From contig OZ023273.1 in assembly GCA_964007475.1 (NCBI GenBank), positions 115,987,812 through 116,051,811 of the forward strand: a stretch of 64,000 nucleotides of DNA, in the 5' to 3' direction. The stretch comes from Hybos culiciformis (Eukaryota > Arthropoda > Insecta > Diptera > Hybotidae). Of the stretch, positions 15,052-29,578 are shown piece after piece. Each line of letters begins with the position of its first letter. The first letter of the stretch is position 1. The notes under the pieces were generated by a model. The model saw only the letters and a program-made list of their open reading frames with translations. It was not told where the DNA came from and ran no database searches. Made by a program: the position numbers and the translations under genes.

Positions 15052-18000
15052 TATAAATTAATGATACTTAATGTGTTGTGCATTTTATTTATTTTATCAT
15101 TATTTTATTATTATTTTTTAAAAATGATTTTTATTCATTTATTTCGTATCTTAATAAAGGCATATAGTTTAGTAGCCTGCAATTAGATTTTTATTTTTTT
15201 TAGGCACTTGATCACTTTTACATCCACATTCAAAGACTACTTTTGAATTATGGTTTTTTATTTATAATTTTTATTTAAAGATTACTCTTCTGAGCATAGT
15301 ATGTTTAATCTCTTTTAAGTTGAAAAACAATCAGCCTCTTAATCTATAGAAAATTATATATATGTAGACTTTTTATTATTACACAACTCCACTCCTTATA
15401 TTTATTTTGAACTGAGAGAGATACTTTTAATTATGATTTATTATTCATTCTGATAATTTAATTCTATTTATAAAATTTTTGTAAACACAGATTTATTTTA
15501 TGTTGTTAATAGATTTAAGGAAATAATATGCGGAAAGTCATGTTGAACTCATAAATAATTTTTAATGAAAATATGGTATTTTTTTTTAATTCTTATGAAA
15601 AAAAAATTAAATTTATTGTATTTAATTTTTAAATATTTTTTAAATTTAATTATGCAATCAAAAGTTGTTAAAATCCTTAATAACTTGAGTAGCAGTAGAA
15701 TGAAAATTTGAAAAATAAAGAAATTTGTTTTATTGTAAAAGATTAGGGTGTGTGATAAATTAACTTAAGAAGTTATAAAGTCTTCTGAATAACATTAAAC
15801 ATAATATTGTTTCTATTAAGAAGAAGTTCAAACATTTGTTTTTATTTCGATAGTAAGTTAAAAATATACAAAGTTATTGGTTTTATTTATATTAAAAGAA
15901 AATTTTGTTTAAATGTAAAATAATCTACAAAATAAGTGTTGCATTAATAAAACTCAATTCTATGATAAAACCTTTTCTATACCATAAATTTCAAATCAAT
16001 AAAATCTTTCTATATACAAATTTTTTTTTTAATAGTTTAATTAAATTAAAACATTATAATTTCCTGTTTTGATTCTGTTTTTTTTTTTTTTTTTTTTCAA
16101 ACCACTGACAGATAATTTACTTATGTTCAAATAAATTTTAAAACCAATTTAAAATCTTTATCTTAAAATATGATTTCATTCACGAGAACATATGCACCAG
16201 TTTATAAAATACAACATTAATAAAAAAAAAAAAAAACAAGTAATCTGACCACTTTCGGTGAAGTGGTACTTAAACTAAAATTATAATAATAAAGTAGAGA
16301 ACAGAAAAATAAAAACATAAAGTAAAATTAATAAAAAAAAAATAACAAAAATGGGTAAATGATAATAATAGTATTATCAACTTTCAGAAATATACACTAC
16401 GTCTGGTAAACCTAAAAACATAAGCTTGTATGTACACAATCATATAAGAAATTATGAATAAAATAAAGACATTTTCTTAAATTAGAAAAAATTTTGTTAT
16501 AAAATCCACTCTTTTAAAAATAAGAACGGAAAGCGACATATAAGAAAGTTACAACATCTTTACCGTAAGGTATTTCATATTAACTTATGTTTACCCTTTT
16601 TTATACTTTTTTACATGAAAACATCTTAGATATATATATTTTGTTTTATAGCTACATTTTCGATTGGTCAACGAGTATCTTAAAAAATTTTATTTCGGAA
16701 TCATAAAAATTGAAAATTAGATTCAGTGTGTTTCAAAAGAAATTATCTAAGATTGCATGTTGCAACAAATTCTTTGTAGTAAATTTTAAAATATTGTGAT
16801 GTAGATCTAGTTTTTGAAAAAATAAAAAAAAAATATTGTAATTATTTCATAGTTTATCAGCTAATACTTTATTTTTAAAATTTGAATAACTTTGGATTGA
16901 TTAAAATGTAACTACTAGCTAGTATTGGAGTGATAACAGAAATTGTTTTTTGTGCAATTACCAATGCATTAGAGAAAATTATCGATTTCATATAAAAAAT
17001 ATTATAATCTAAATCAGTGTTTCTCAATCTTTTTGAGAGCACAAATTGTTAAATTTATGCTGTTGAACTATACACAAAATTTTGCTATCGAACAAATACA
17101 TTATGTAACTTTATGTATACTTAGTAAGTCGATTTATTGAATTTTTTTTTTTCAAAATTGGGTAAATCTAACACATAGTGGAAACATGTTAAGAATCACT
17201 GCTATAAATATTCTTTACTTCAACATTAAAACTCAGATCAATTTACTTAAATATATAACTTAATAATTAATTGAACTTGTTTTTAAGTGCCATATTTACT
17301 GTAAAGTGTAAAAAATATATTAAATTTTACAATTTCTCCAGTAATTTTTGATTTAAGTAATCATTAAAAATATTATGTATTTTAGTCAATTAATTGGAAA
17401 GCAATTAGTTGGAATCAGGATTTGAATTTTGACATAGATTTTAAGAAATAAATGGTATGTTGGTAATATTTTAAAGCTGATGTATATTATAATCTCGCAG
17501 AAAACTTTAAAACTCAGTGTTTATTCTCATCGTTTCGATGGATAAAATATAAATAGAGATTTATTATTATTAACTAATTATTTGTAAAGAGCTCAGACTA
17601 TAAAATTTAATTAGCTTAGAATTATTGCTCTACTTTTTTTCTATTTTAATAAAAATTTGTATATAATATTTTCTTTTTTGTTGTGCATATACGTATAGTA
17701 CCTAGCTACGTTTATTTATTATTTCTTTTTTGTTATTATGTTTCTAAATATTTTTTATTTTTAATGAGCTCGAAAAATGTTTCCAAGGGAACAAAAATAC
17801 ATTTCCTTTAATTGGGAACTACTTTTTTTTTTTTTTAAATAATTTATCTTAATAAAAAGGTTTGTCTGGATTTGAATGAATAAATTGAAATTGAAAATAA
17901 TAATAAAGAAAAATTATGAATAAAAGGGAACATTGAAAGCTAGATAAATACTTTTGCGAAAAAAAAAACATATTTATTAATTTTTTTTATTATTAATTAA

Positions 18001-18849
18001 ATTTAAAAACCGTCACGAAGAAAATAAATACCACTGTCTTACGGCCGCCCGGAATAATAGAATTAAGAAATAATATTCTCTCCACCGGAGCTTTGGTACA
18101 ATACTAAATTGTATCTATAAAAAAAATTTATGTTGCAAATGCAAATTAATAGAAAATTTATGTTAGAGAAATAAAAATATTTATCGCTGCAAATCGAAAA
18201 TTTCACAAAAAAAGGAAACAACGAAACCTATTTTTTTTAATAGTTTTTTTTTTTTGTGAAAAACTTAATTGTTGCATATTAAAGTTTTAACTACTGATCT
18301 CAACAAAATTGCTTAAGTAGTATTTTTATAAACATAATATTCATTTAACTTTCATTGTAGTAATGAAAGAAAAAAAAAACCATTATGAAATTTTTAAAAA
18401 TATATTTAAAAACTATTTTTTCTTTCTATTTATTTTTAATGAGCAAAAACACTAAAACAAATTGCCACCTAATTTTCTTAAAGCTTGTTTTCTTTTATTT
18501 TGTGTTTTTTTTTGGTTGAACTTTTTTCTTGTAATCTGATTTTGCATTTTTAGAGTTTGTTTTTATTTTTTATGTCGATTTTGCGCATAGTTTTTTTTTT
18601 ATGATTTTCTAGTATTAAAAATAAAATAAAAATAAAATGAAAAAGTCTTTCATCGGATTTAATTCTTTTACAATCAACATTATTGGAAAAATTAAGAATT
18701 AAGCTTGATTTTTTTGAGAACAAGTTGAATTACCATATTATCGAAATTAATTATTATTTTGAGCTTTCATAATATATGTCAGTAGAAGTTATGCAATCGA
18801 TAAATTAAATGAACTTATGTTGTTGAATAAATGATATTTTTATACATAA
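15052..18849. other. AT-rich sequence upstream of the 15051 exon; presumed promoter/5' UTR region of that isoform, no defined elements
   Basis: If 15051 is the first coding exon of an internal transcript, its promoter and 5' UTR should lie here, but no convincing TATA/initiator arrangement can be told apart from the AT background. Holds T runs (for example 16079-16096), a small 7-bp hairpin at 16248-16267 and the GC-rich island at 18043-18114, listed separately. Confidence 0.5.
18043..18114 (-). other. GC-rich island with exon-like splice signals; possible cassette exon
   Basis: On the minus strand TTTTTTTTATAG directly precedes 18114, and GTAAGA follows 18043. The 72 nt between is open in one frame (24 codons, ending LLFRAA) and is phase-symmetric, so it could be skipped or included without a frameshift. 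It contains CTCCGGTGG and CCGGGCGGCC, highly unusual for this window. The peptide is hydrophobic and unrecognised. It may equally be a relic of a structured RNA or mobile element. Confidence 0.2.
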
Positions 18850-18851
18850 TA

Positions 18852-19266
18852 GCTTCGCTACACTTCAGGTTACCAACCATGAATTTCATGGTTTGAAAAT
18901 AGGTTGGCGAATGGGGTGACACACTTATTAAAGATGGTTTGGTTTAAAATTTAAAAATAAAAATTTTTTGTAAAATAAAATTTTAATTTAAAAAAAAAAA
19001 AAATTTAATAATATTTTTTTTATATTGAAACATTTTAAAGTATGATTTTTTCTGTAAATTTTCTGCAAATTGACAGGTTATATCTTTTTTTTTAAATGCA
19101 ATAAAACTATGTAGTAAAATTTCTAGGTTTGTGTCGAAACTACTTTCAAACCATGAAAAAATAAAATAAAAATTTATATGTCAAACCAAGTACCAAACAC
19201 AGAACGAACCTATTTTTTGCTTCAAAACATGGAATTCAATGTTTGTAACCTGAAGTGTAGCGAGGC
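18852..19266. mobile_element. 415-bp MITE with long terminal inverted repeats and a TA target site
   Basis: Left end GCTTCGCTACACTTCAGGTT and the reverse complement of the right end GCCTCGCTACACTTCAGGTT differ at one base. The repeat continues imperfectly for about 55 bp, through an inner pair of ATGAATTTCAT-type palindromes and AAATAGGTT. TA dinucleotides at 18850-18851 and 19267-19268 flank it, as expected for a Tc1/mariner-type non-autonomous element. The interior is AT-rich and non-coding. Family not recognised. Confidence 0.8.
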
Positions 19267-19268
19267 TA

Positions 19269-22200
19269 TAATCCTCATTTTTATAAATTTTTAGTTATGA
19301 GCAATCAGAAATCGATTTGTGAATAAACTAATTAACTTTAAACACATGATTTGAAATTTTTATTCTACTTTTAAATTATTTACTAAAATCAAAAGAGAGA
19401 AAAAATGAAAACAATTTAAATTATTTGGTATTTGTTAAAAGATCACACTTAACTTTTTCATACCAAAAAAATATTTATGCACAAAAATTTTAGAACTTGA
19501 ATTTAACGGAAACATGGTGTAATATTGTTTAGGCGACCTTAGTAAATAAAAAAAAAAAAATAGTTTTTTTTTTTTAGAAGAGTTTCTAAACATTTTGTTG
19601 TTTAATAACTTAAATCAAAATTATTATTATTATTATTATAATTTTTTTTTATAATCAATTTATAATTTCTTGTCTGTCACGTTTTTCATGCTAATTAAGA
19701 AATACAATATTTGATTTTTAATGGTGTTTAATAATTTTGAAGATGTGTATAACTAATTTTGTGTTTATAAATTAATCAACCGAAAATAAGCGAAAAATTA
19801 ATAATAATAATAATAAAAATAAATTTGAATTTGTTACTTAAGGGGTTTTGATTTAAATTTTGTGTAGGTATAATAATTATATAGTTAGTGTGGAAGAGGT
19901 TACGTATTATTTATTTGCAATGAAAAACTTTCAAATGAAAAAAAAAGATAGTTTAATACAGCTGTCTAACGTTTTTTTAGTGATCTAATTATTATTGTCC
20001 AAGGAAAAATTAAAAATATTCAAGCAATATTTAAAAAAAAGTTAAAGAATACAAAAAAAAAGTATATTTTATGTTAAAAATAAAAATAAAAAAACATAAA
20101 AACATTTTTAATAATTTATTTTAAATAGTTCCATTTCTTTATTTTCTTTTAATTTTTAAGTCAACTTCGAGACGACATTTATATGAATATAATCTTAATA
20201 TTAGAAAATATTAATGAAGTTAAAAAGGCATCAAATTAAAGTCGTTAATGTCATAAATTTATATGCATTCAACTATATTGATAAGTTTTGAATCCCAATT
20301 CCAACACTGCTATTATTACTGTATAATACAATCGTCGTACACTTATATTTTAAAAGTAATAAATTTCATTTAAAAATTTTGTTTGAAAAAAATTTCCTGA
20401 CATTTTTAATGATATAAAATATTTAATATCAAAAATTTTATGTATGTGTATATACATAATGTATAAATTTTCTATAGTATTTTTTTTTATTGGGTTATTT
20501 ATCGTATATTTTTGGCTTTGGCTTATTAAAAAATTTGTTTTACTATTTATGGAAATAAAAAAAAAAATAAAAAAATTAAACCAATAAAAATCTTTATTTT
20601 ATTATATTAATTTGCATATTCTGTTGTATCAATTGTAAAACATAATTTTACACTATAATCAAAAAACATATTTTCTTCTGAAATTTAAAAGAAATTTTAT
20701 TTTTATTATTTATGATTTTCATTTCTTGTTTACTTTTAAAAATTATAATAATAATAATAATATTTTGTTTTTATTTTTTTTTTTTGTATTTAGGATTGGT
20801 TTATTGATTTTTCTTCAAAATCAATTTTATGTGAAATTTGTCAGATTGAACGAATTGATATTAATTTATATTTTTCTGGCCGTGTTAAATTTAATTTGTA
20901 TATGGGAAATTTATAATATCTAATATTTATTATTTTATCATATTTTGATGTTAATGGTAATTCAAATAAAATTTAAATAAAAAAAAAAAAAAAATAGAAA
21001 GGTCCCGGATATAAATGTTTTGATGGTCAAAATAAAAAGAAAAATTAAATATTCCAAACACTTAACGATTTAGTATTCAATCAGTATATGCTGGAAAAAA
21101 AAATCTATATTAGGTATTTCACATATGTGTACAATATTATTAAAAAATAGTTAATAGAATAATTTCGATTAATATTGCGATAAGGAATTGTCATGGAAGC
21201 TCAAAATTCCATTCTTTAGAAATCACTTTCAATTTCATTATTAATTTCAAATTAAAAAATTAAAAAAAAAATAATAATTCATGGGCAATTTATGATCGTA
21301 CTATGATTTGTTCTTTTTGAAATTTAATATCTCCATAATTGGAAAAAATTAATATTTCTTGATGGAATTTTAGAAATTTACATAAATTTATGATTGGGTT
21401 TTATGTGTTTTTTGTTTTTTTTTTTAGGAAAATAGAAGCTACATTATTTTTTGAACACATTTTATAATTTATCACAAAACCACAACAATAAAATATATGT
21501 GTCCAAAACACATAATACATTGTGTACACAAAAATTAAAAATAATTTTATGATATTTTGTTAAAAACAAACATACATAGATTAAATACATATATTCAACA
21601 TGCATGTAACTTAAATTTTTGATTTATAAATACATAATGTATATAAAGCTAGTTTCAATTTGTTATTAAATAATTTATTTATATACCCAAAAGTAGTAAT
21701 TTTTCATTAAATTAAAATAAAAATTGTGATAAATAACTATGAAGAGTTAATTTCTTGCAATATGATAACTTAATTTAAGGTTTTAATACAAATTTTAACA
21801 TTGATATAGGATATAATTAATTATAGTTTTTCAATCACATTAATTTTATTTAATGACCCCTGAAAATTTAACACTTATTTGAATTAAAATTATCCGCGGA
21901 AGTGATAATTCTTAATGTTGTAACACTATAAGATCAAATTATTTGTGGATTTAGTTTTAGTTATATATGAAAATTTCTGTAGGATCCCCTATATTCGAAA
22001 ATATTTCTATTCACTAATTTTATCTTTAGATTTTTTGTTTAAAATTTTTTTCAATTCCTTATCTTCTAATAAAGCCAGTTGCAAAATAACAACTTTAAAT
22101 TTCTTTCAGTTTTAAATTGCAAAATGACAAAAACATAATTTTAAAAGTTTAACACAAATTTATATTAGGGATAAACATTTCGATAAGCTAAAAATTGTTT

Positions 22201-25200
22201 AATAGGATTGTTGACAAATCCTTTATTTGGTTATTTAACTTATAATGTGTTTAATTTGTGTTGGCTACTAAAAGTTAAGTCTTAATCTACATACATATTA
22301 TTAACTCTGCATATGTATAGCAGTAGAGATTAAAATCTGTCATATAAAATTATTTAGCAGCAAAAATTATTCATATGGTTTAAAGTTCATTTTAACTTGT
22401 TCATTAAATCTATACTGTGCAAAAAACAAAATGCTTTTTGAAAAAAAAAAAAACTTATAGTTGAATAATCTGTAGTATAATAGTAAAATGTGTGTTTTTT
22501 TAAACGTTTTGCACTCTATTAAATTAAACGCCTAACATAAAGTATTATTAATATAATATTTTTTTTTTAGAAATCAAAAATTTTAAATACGTGCTGACAT
22601 TTCTCAAATTTTTTTTAGACATGTTTTTTTTTTTTCTTCTCTGTAATCTATATTTTCATAGATCCAATTTCCAGCTGAGTGCGCGCAATTTTTGATTTTT
22701 AATAAAAATTGTATACGGCAGCGCCACTTGAAGTTTCCAATTCAATGTAGGTACATATTATTTTTTAATTTTACTTGCGACTAATTGCAAAAAAATATTA
22801 AAAAAAAATTATATGATTGCACGTGTTATTTATTTACAAACATTATTCTTACACAATATTTTCGTCTCCTAAAAAGAGACATTTTTGAATTTGTAATTTT
22901 TGTGAATTGAATTCTTATGGAAGAAGTATTGGTATTGGTGATATGTTTCGTAACCTCTGACTCTAATAATTGCACGCTTTGAGACTCTTTCTAATTATTG
23001 TCTGATTGAAAGTTAACGTAAAAGGGTCCACAAAATGTTTAACTATAAAATTAATTATGAAAAATTCATTTGTACTTTGTACCTATTATCGATTAGTAGT
23101 ATGCCCAATTTTTATTTAAATTTAAGATTTGTCCTTAATAATATTTTACTGTGTAATATTACACAAAGTGCTTAATGAATTTAATGTAAAAAAAATAAAC
23201 TTATATAAGTTCAATGTAATGAACTTAAAAAAAAGATAAAGTTTTATTAAAATTTGAATTCATTCGAACTTTTTATAATTTCCCATTATGTTTGTATATC
23301 GCGTATACATTAAAGATTAAAAAATATGAAAAAAAAAAAAAAATATTATAATCTCAAAGAGATTTAAAATATTTCATAGACATGTACTGTGCGGCAATAA
23401 AAAGCAAATAAAATATCTTGTAGGCGCAAAAAAAAAACAAAAAAATTTTTGTTTTTATTTTGACGAAATAAATAATTTTCTGCTCAACAGTTAAATATTA
23501 GAGTAAAAATAAATTTAAATGCTTAATTTTAACTATCATATCATAATGGATAGTAATTTTGTTTTTTTTCTTCTTATATTTTTAAATTATTGATCCTTTA
23601 CTTTGTATAATTAAATTTTATTATTATTATTGGGGAAATAGCTGAATGAAAAAATCATAAATGATTATTTTTGACAGAGATTTTATTTAAACATACAATG
23701 AAAAAAAAATTATATAAATTTTTTTAATCAAAAAAATTATAAATAATTGAAATTGAAAGATGTCGCTACTACTTTGTACACTTGGGGCTATAATTGCAAT
23801 TGAATAAATTACGTCAAATCAAATTAAATGTTTTTGACTGCAAAAATTCTGCAATATTAAACTATAAGAAAAAAAAAGCAGAAGCTATGATTTTTAGGTT
23901 TAAAGATCTTTCAGTAAATGTAAAAAGTGAAGAAAAAGTGTTTGACACAAAGTTCATTTAAGTTTCAAGTTAGATTAAAGTACCAGAGGTAAATAACTAA
24001 ATCATGATCTCTAAGGAAATTCTGCTTTTTAGACAATGTTAAATGAAGCATGTTACGATTAGCAATGATCGTTCACAAAAATTTTCTTTAAAAAATTCAG
24101 TAAGAAAAATATCAAGATTTGCAACTATTAGGAGAACTCTATTTAAAAACTGAAATGTTTTAAGAAATCAACTTTAATCCGTCATAAATTTCTTAATTAC
24201 AATTATTGTGTATGAACGTTATTTACAACGTAATTGATTAGAGTGCCAAAATAATATATCGCATAATATTAGAAATTATCTTGAATTAAATCTATATATA
24301 ATTAGTTTAATTAAATAAAAATGTTCGATTTTTTTTTTGCTTAAATCAGATAAAATGTATAAAGTTTAAATATAACTTTATTTTAATAATATTATTATTG
24401 AACATATCAACAACACTGTCAGAGAACGACGACCATAAAAAGTAAACATTATTTTAGACTTGACACAAATTCTATTGCCAAAGTTTTTTTTTTGCACGTA
24501 CATCGTATATATTTTATTTTATTTATTTATTTTTAATTCGAAAATTATACCATTAATTCTGAATGGAGAGTTTTATTTAAAATGTAATTAAATTTAATAG
24601 CTGATTATTAATATTGTATTAATTAGATGCTAAATACATACTTATTTGTATTTAACTTTTTTATTTTAATTAATTTTATATACATAAAGTTTATGATTTA
24701 TTGAATCCAGTTTAATACGTATGTCTATAAATATATATATATATATATTGTAAATACATACTAAGCACTTTTATATAGTATAATTCTAAAAATTGAGACA
24801 CAGAAAGACAGAAGTTTCACAAATTTTATTCAGATTGTTAGAAAGAATTATTCTTTAAATATATCGTAATATGGAAGAAATATGAAAAAATTGTTAAACT
24901 GAAATTCGTTGAATGAGAATATAAATAAAGCTTGGTAGCTTGAAGTTTAAAGTTTATGTTTATGTAATATTTCATAAGTTTATACATAATATAGACTATC
25001 GAGATAAATTAACTATGTATAGAGAATTTCATCTAAAGTCATTTATTACACTATTCAACTATAAATTATAAACAACGTTTGAACATTTGTAAATTAGAAT
25101 TAAAACAAAAAAAGAATATTAATTTTTTTAGAAATCTGTTTTTATTTTTTAATGAACACTTTTGATGAAACCTTTTATCTGATTCAATCGATTTTTAATT

Positions 25201-28200
25201 TTTAAGTTAAGATAATACTATCTCTAAAGTCCAGAATCCACCTATCACCATTAATTTGAACTATATTTTAAATTCTTCCATTAAATTACTTAACTTTTTT
25301 TTTCAGTGAATTTCTGATTCAGAATTTCTGTGTATTAAAAAAAAAATTATTAATATATAAAATAATTTATTTATTTTTTTCATTTAACAGCAAGGAGCTT
25401 TTAAAATTTGTTAAGTTTAAAATAAAAAAAAATAAATAATAGATCTGAGGTGCTAAAGCACAATAATGTTGATTACTATCATTCAATTTAATATAATACA
25501 AAATATAAATAAATTTTTCATTACGTACAAAAAACGTGATACAAAATAATTGAAAGGCACAAAAAACAAAGTTAAACATTATTTATGAGTTTTATGACAA
25601 AATTCTACCTACACGCAAAATATAATATGCAGATTTTAATTCGTTTTATTTTTAATTTTTCTTTTTTTTTATCAGTAATAATTTTATTTTCATTCAGTAA
25701 TTGTATGTAAAAAAAAAAAACAAAAAATAAAATATTATTATTGAATTAATTTTGATGGTTTTTTCTTATTAAATTTTAACTTTTTTTTTTTTAGGTTAAG
25801 CTGTTTTAAAGGGGAAGGAAGTTGTGCTTGCCAATGTTAAATGATAACGATTATGGTGTAAATTTTCTTTGAATTTAAATTATTATGAGTTTTCATAATC
25901 TTGCATATTTAAAAATTTAAAAGTTTTTTTTTAAATTGTAATTTTTTTTATTTTCAGGAAAACTTTTAAATTATTTCTTTAATAAAAATAATCCTATATT
26001 AAGTGCAATTGTATAGTTGATTAACGTTTTGTTTGTAGAAACTTGGGATTTTCTTTTAAATATTCAAGTTTTAATATAAAAAAAATTTTCTTTATATAAA
26101 ATTATTTTGTCTGGAATTTTTTTTACTTTAGATGATTTATAAAGCAATTTCTTTACAGTTCTTTCATCAATCAAACTTACATATATAATTTAATTAAAGA
26201 TTATAATACTAAAGTATATAATAAAAACAAATTATATAATTTGATTTAATTTCCGTTTATTTTAAAGGAAATATCTTGTGGCAAATACATTTTTTTTCTT
26301 ATTGTTTTAAATTACTATTTTAAGTTTTTGTTTTTTTTTTATATATATATTTTATTATAAAATTAACATAAAAAACCGAAATAAAAACTATTTCCTCAAT
26401 CAAATTATAATTTTTCATACTTTCTGCGCTTTAATTCGATATGTTCCCTTTATATCACTTAAAAAAAAAAAATAGTTATACGTATAGATAGAAAGTATAT
26501 AAGTACATATGTGGAAAAAAAAAAGTTTTTATTTTATGTCTTATCTTTCACTTGATGTAATTACCATCCATTATTTGGTTACATATTTCGTAAACTACAA
26601 AATTTTTGACAGAAAACTAATTTATTATAAGTGACAAAGATTGTCGCATCGAGAAACGTTTTAAATTATCTAGGCTAGACGTAGAGAAAATGGGAAATCT
26701 ATATTGGAAGATAATATATACATAATTATAGGTAAGATAATTTATTTATTATTTTGACATAGATAAGTAACTCGTTAATAAATATTTAAAATTAAAATTT
26801 CTTGGCTAATATTAAGACATAGGAAAAAAGTGTGGATTTTCTTTTGATCGACATTTAAAATATCATTTTTTAAGTTTCAAGTTTCTGATTCAATCAAATC
26901 TAATCAAGTTTAAAACTTTGGTTGTTATAACAAATCATAATTAGAATGTACATTGTAAATACATATGTATTTATCTTAATTTTATTTTTTATTATTATTA
27001 TTTCTAATGCCATAACATTTAATATCACGAGGAACCCCATTTTAGTTGACGAAATTAAATCTTTCGTCATCTTAAGAATTAAATATTTAAGAAAAAATAT
27101 TTAAGTAAAAATTAAAATTGAAGTTTATTTTTATTATTATTATTTTTCTACTAAAATATTAACCTTAAGGGGAAATTAAAAAAAAAAGAAGAAATCTGAT
27201 GAAAATATTTTCAACCATAAATATAATTATTAATTTCAAAAATGTTTTATTTTTTATTTTTAATGACACGCGATGTTAATTTTTTTTGTTTCTGGCTTTT
27301 CCGCTTTTCATTGCTTATTCCGTAATCTTTTATTGAAAGAAATAAAATAAGATTATATAATTATTAAATTTATTAATAAACTTAGTTAAGTAATAAAATT
27401 TTCAAAAAAATTTGATATTTTTTAATCTCGGGATCTAAGGGGTTAATAATCAAATCGAATTGTTAAAAGATTTCCTGTACATATTTAAGATAAAAATATA
27501 AACGAAAAAACTTAATCTTAAAAAAAAAAAAAACAATCATAAATCACAAAATCTATCATGTTTTTATTTTTACTCAAGCTGCATTAAATTTAATATAATA
27601 ATTTTAATAATAATAAAAAGAAAATGAAGAAAATATATTTTATTTTCTGCAAAATTATGTTTTTTTTTGTTCCATTCTTTGAATGTTGAAACAAAATAAC
27701 GGTAGCTGCATTGGTTATAAAAACATTGATAATATAATTTTATTAGAAAATTGTTTTTTTTTTTTTTTATTTCGTCTGACAACTTCTTAGTAGGTTATTT
27801 CATTAAAAAATCATCATGAGTATCAAATTTTATGTTGTAAAACTGGATTCTTGAGAAATTTAAGAAAATTTTATTTTTTTTTATATTTTTTTATTATATA
27901 TGTATATAACTTTGCCTGGCTGCCACATTTGGAAAAAGAATCTTTTTGTTTTCTTAATTTGTAGTATGATTGAATTTCAAATGAAAATCTCTTTTAAGAT
28001 GAATATTTTGTTATTTTGATATTATATTATATGTAGGTCTTCATGATGAAAATTTGATATTATTATTATTATTTTATTATTTTCTTCTGTTTGTAATAGC
28101 AATTACGTTTAATCTTATTAAATTAAAAAGTCTCCGGCTTTTATTTCATGACATTAATAATATACTTTGTTGAAAAATTAAGATCTGTTGAATTTTGAAA

Positions 28201-29520
28201 ATATGTACCCAGTAGCCACAAGTAGTAATAATTTTTAATATGAACTTTCAGAATTGAGTTGGTGAACAACAAGACTTAAAATACTAAGTGTTTGTCCTAG
28301 ATAAAATTCGTACATACTGAGAATTGAATCTCTTTTCAAATTATAGAATTTATAATTTGAAGGCACTTAAATTTTCTCATGTCAGTAATTAAAAATCATA
28401 GAGTGTAAATTATTTGTTATTACTGTGTATATTATGATTATCACGCTTTAAAAATAATTTTTCTTAATACACAAAAAAAAAGGGTTCTTAAAAAAATAAT
28501 TCTGTCATAATTAAGCTTAAAAATAAAAAAAACAAACAAAAATTTATATATATTCTTAATTAATGATTAGGTATTTAGAAAAAAAAAAGTCATGCTGATA
28601 TTCAAAGGCATGTTAACATAAAAGCTTTTATTAACAGAACTGTTTTTATAATGAAAATTTCTAACAGTCATCTATCAAAAATTGAATGGAAAAATTATTT
28701 TATGTTTTTTTTGATATATAATTAAGTTGTTTGAAAATCGTATCCATTAGATTCTTGAAATTTTTTGACACTTTTATGAGTGTAACATTAACATTATGAA
28801 CTCTTAAAATTTTTAGAATTCTTAGTTTTTATATATATTTTTCATTGTGAACAATTTTTCATATGTGGTTTTTATTTAATTGCGTTATTAACTTAGGTTT
28901 TTTTTTTAATTTTAACGCAGTAATTTCGCAAATTTTGATGTCTTTTTGAGTAAATTTAATTTCACAGAACTTCTGAATATGCTATAGAATTTTATATGGA
29001 GTATGAATTTACACATAGTAATAACAAACCCCTGTTTTACGTCGCGTCGTTAATAACAAATTTTCGCCTATAACTAATTTGCTTGGTAAATTTAAGATAC
29101 TAAAATTAATTTTATTTAAATAAAAAGTTATTTTGGCGCCGCATTATAGTTAAAATAATTTCTACAATTTGTTTACAAATTTATTATATATTTTTAAATT
29201 ACTTTTTTTTTCTTTTTGAAATATGTAAAATAATATTAATAAAACAAAATTAACATAATAATATAGAATAAAAAAAAAACAAAATCCCTTTTTCAATGCG
29301 AGGTTATTCATTTAAATGTCATTTTCATTGTTAATAAATTTTGTCCATAAATAATCAATTTTGTATTTGAGATTTTTTTTTTCTTATCTTTATTTTTATG
29401 AACATTTTTATTTTTTTATTTTTTTATTTTAAAATTAAAGATAAACTTTTAATCTTAAAGATTGAAAAATTGTATATTATTCGTTTTTTTATGTACATAT
29501 ATTTTATTTTTCTTTTGGGA
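19269..29520. other. AT-rich intronic sequence; microsatellites, no gene recognised
   Basis: Contains an ATT repeat near 19620-19640, an AAT repeat near 20744-20762, an AT repeat near 24731-24749 and many homopolymer runs. A short GC-richer island lies near 22665-22745 (listed separately). Small ORFs (for example 20726-20923, 25579-25367 and 27782-27570) are Lys/Phe/Asn/Ile-rich and look like chance. Confidence 0.65.
22665..22745. other. Unexplained GC-richer island
   Basis: Contains GCTGAGTGCGCGCAATTTTTG and, 30 bp on, GGCAGCGCCACTTGAAG, separated by an imperfect AT palindrome. It stands out from its surroundings, but no ORF, splice signals or terminal repeats were found. Possibly a degraded transposon fragment. 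Confidence 0.25.
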
Positions 29521-29578
29521 GAGCCAATAAAAAGGGCTTTAATTTCATAGAGCCAATAAAAAGGGCTTTAATTTCATT
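29521..29578. repeat. Tandem duplication, 29-bp unit x 2
   Basis: Two copies of a unit beginning GAGCCAATAAAAAGGGCTTT, at 29521-29549 and 29550-29578, differ only in the last base. This indicates a very recent duplication. Non-coding. Confidence 0.95.
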
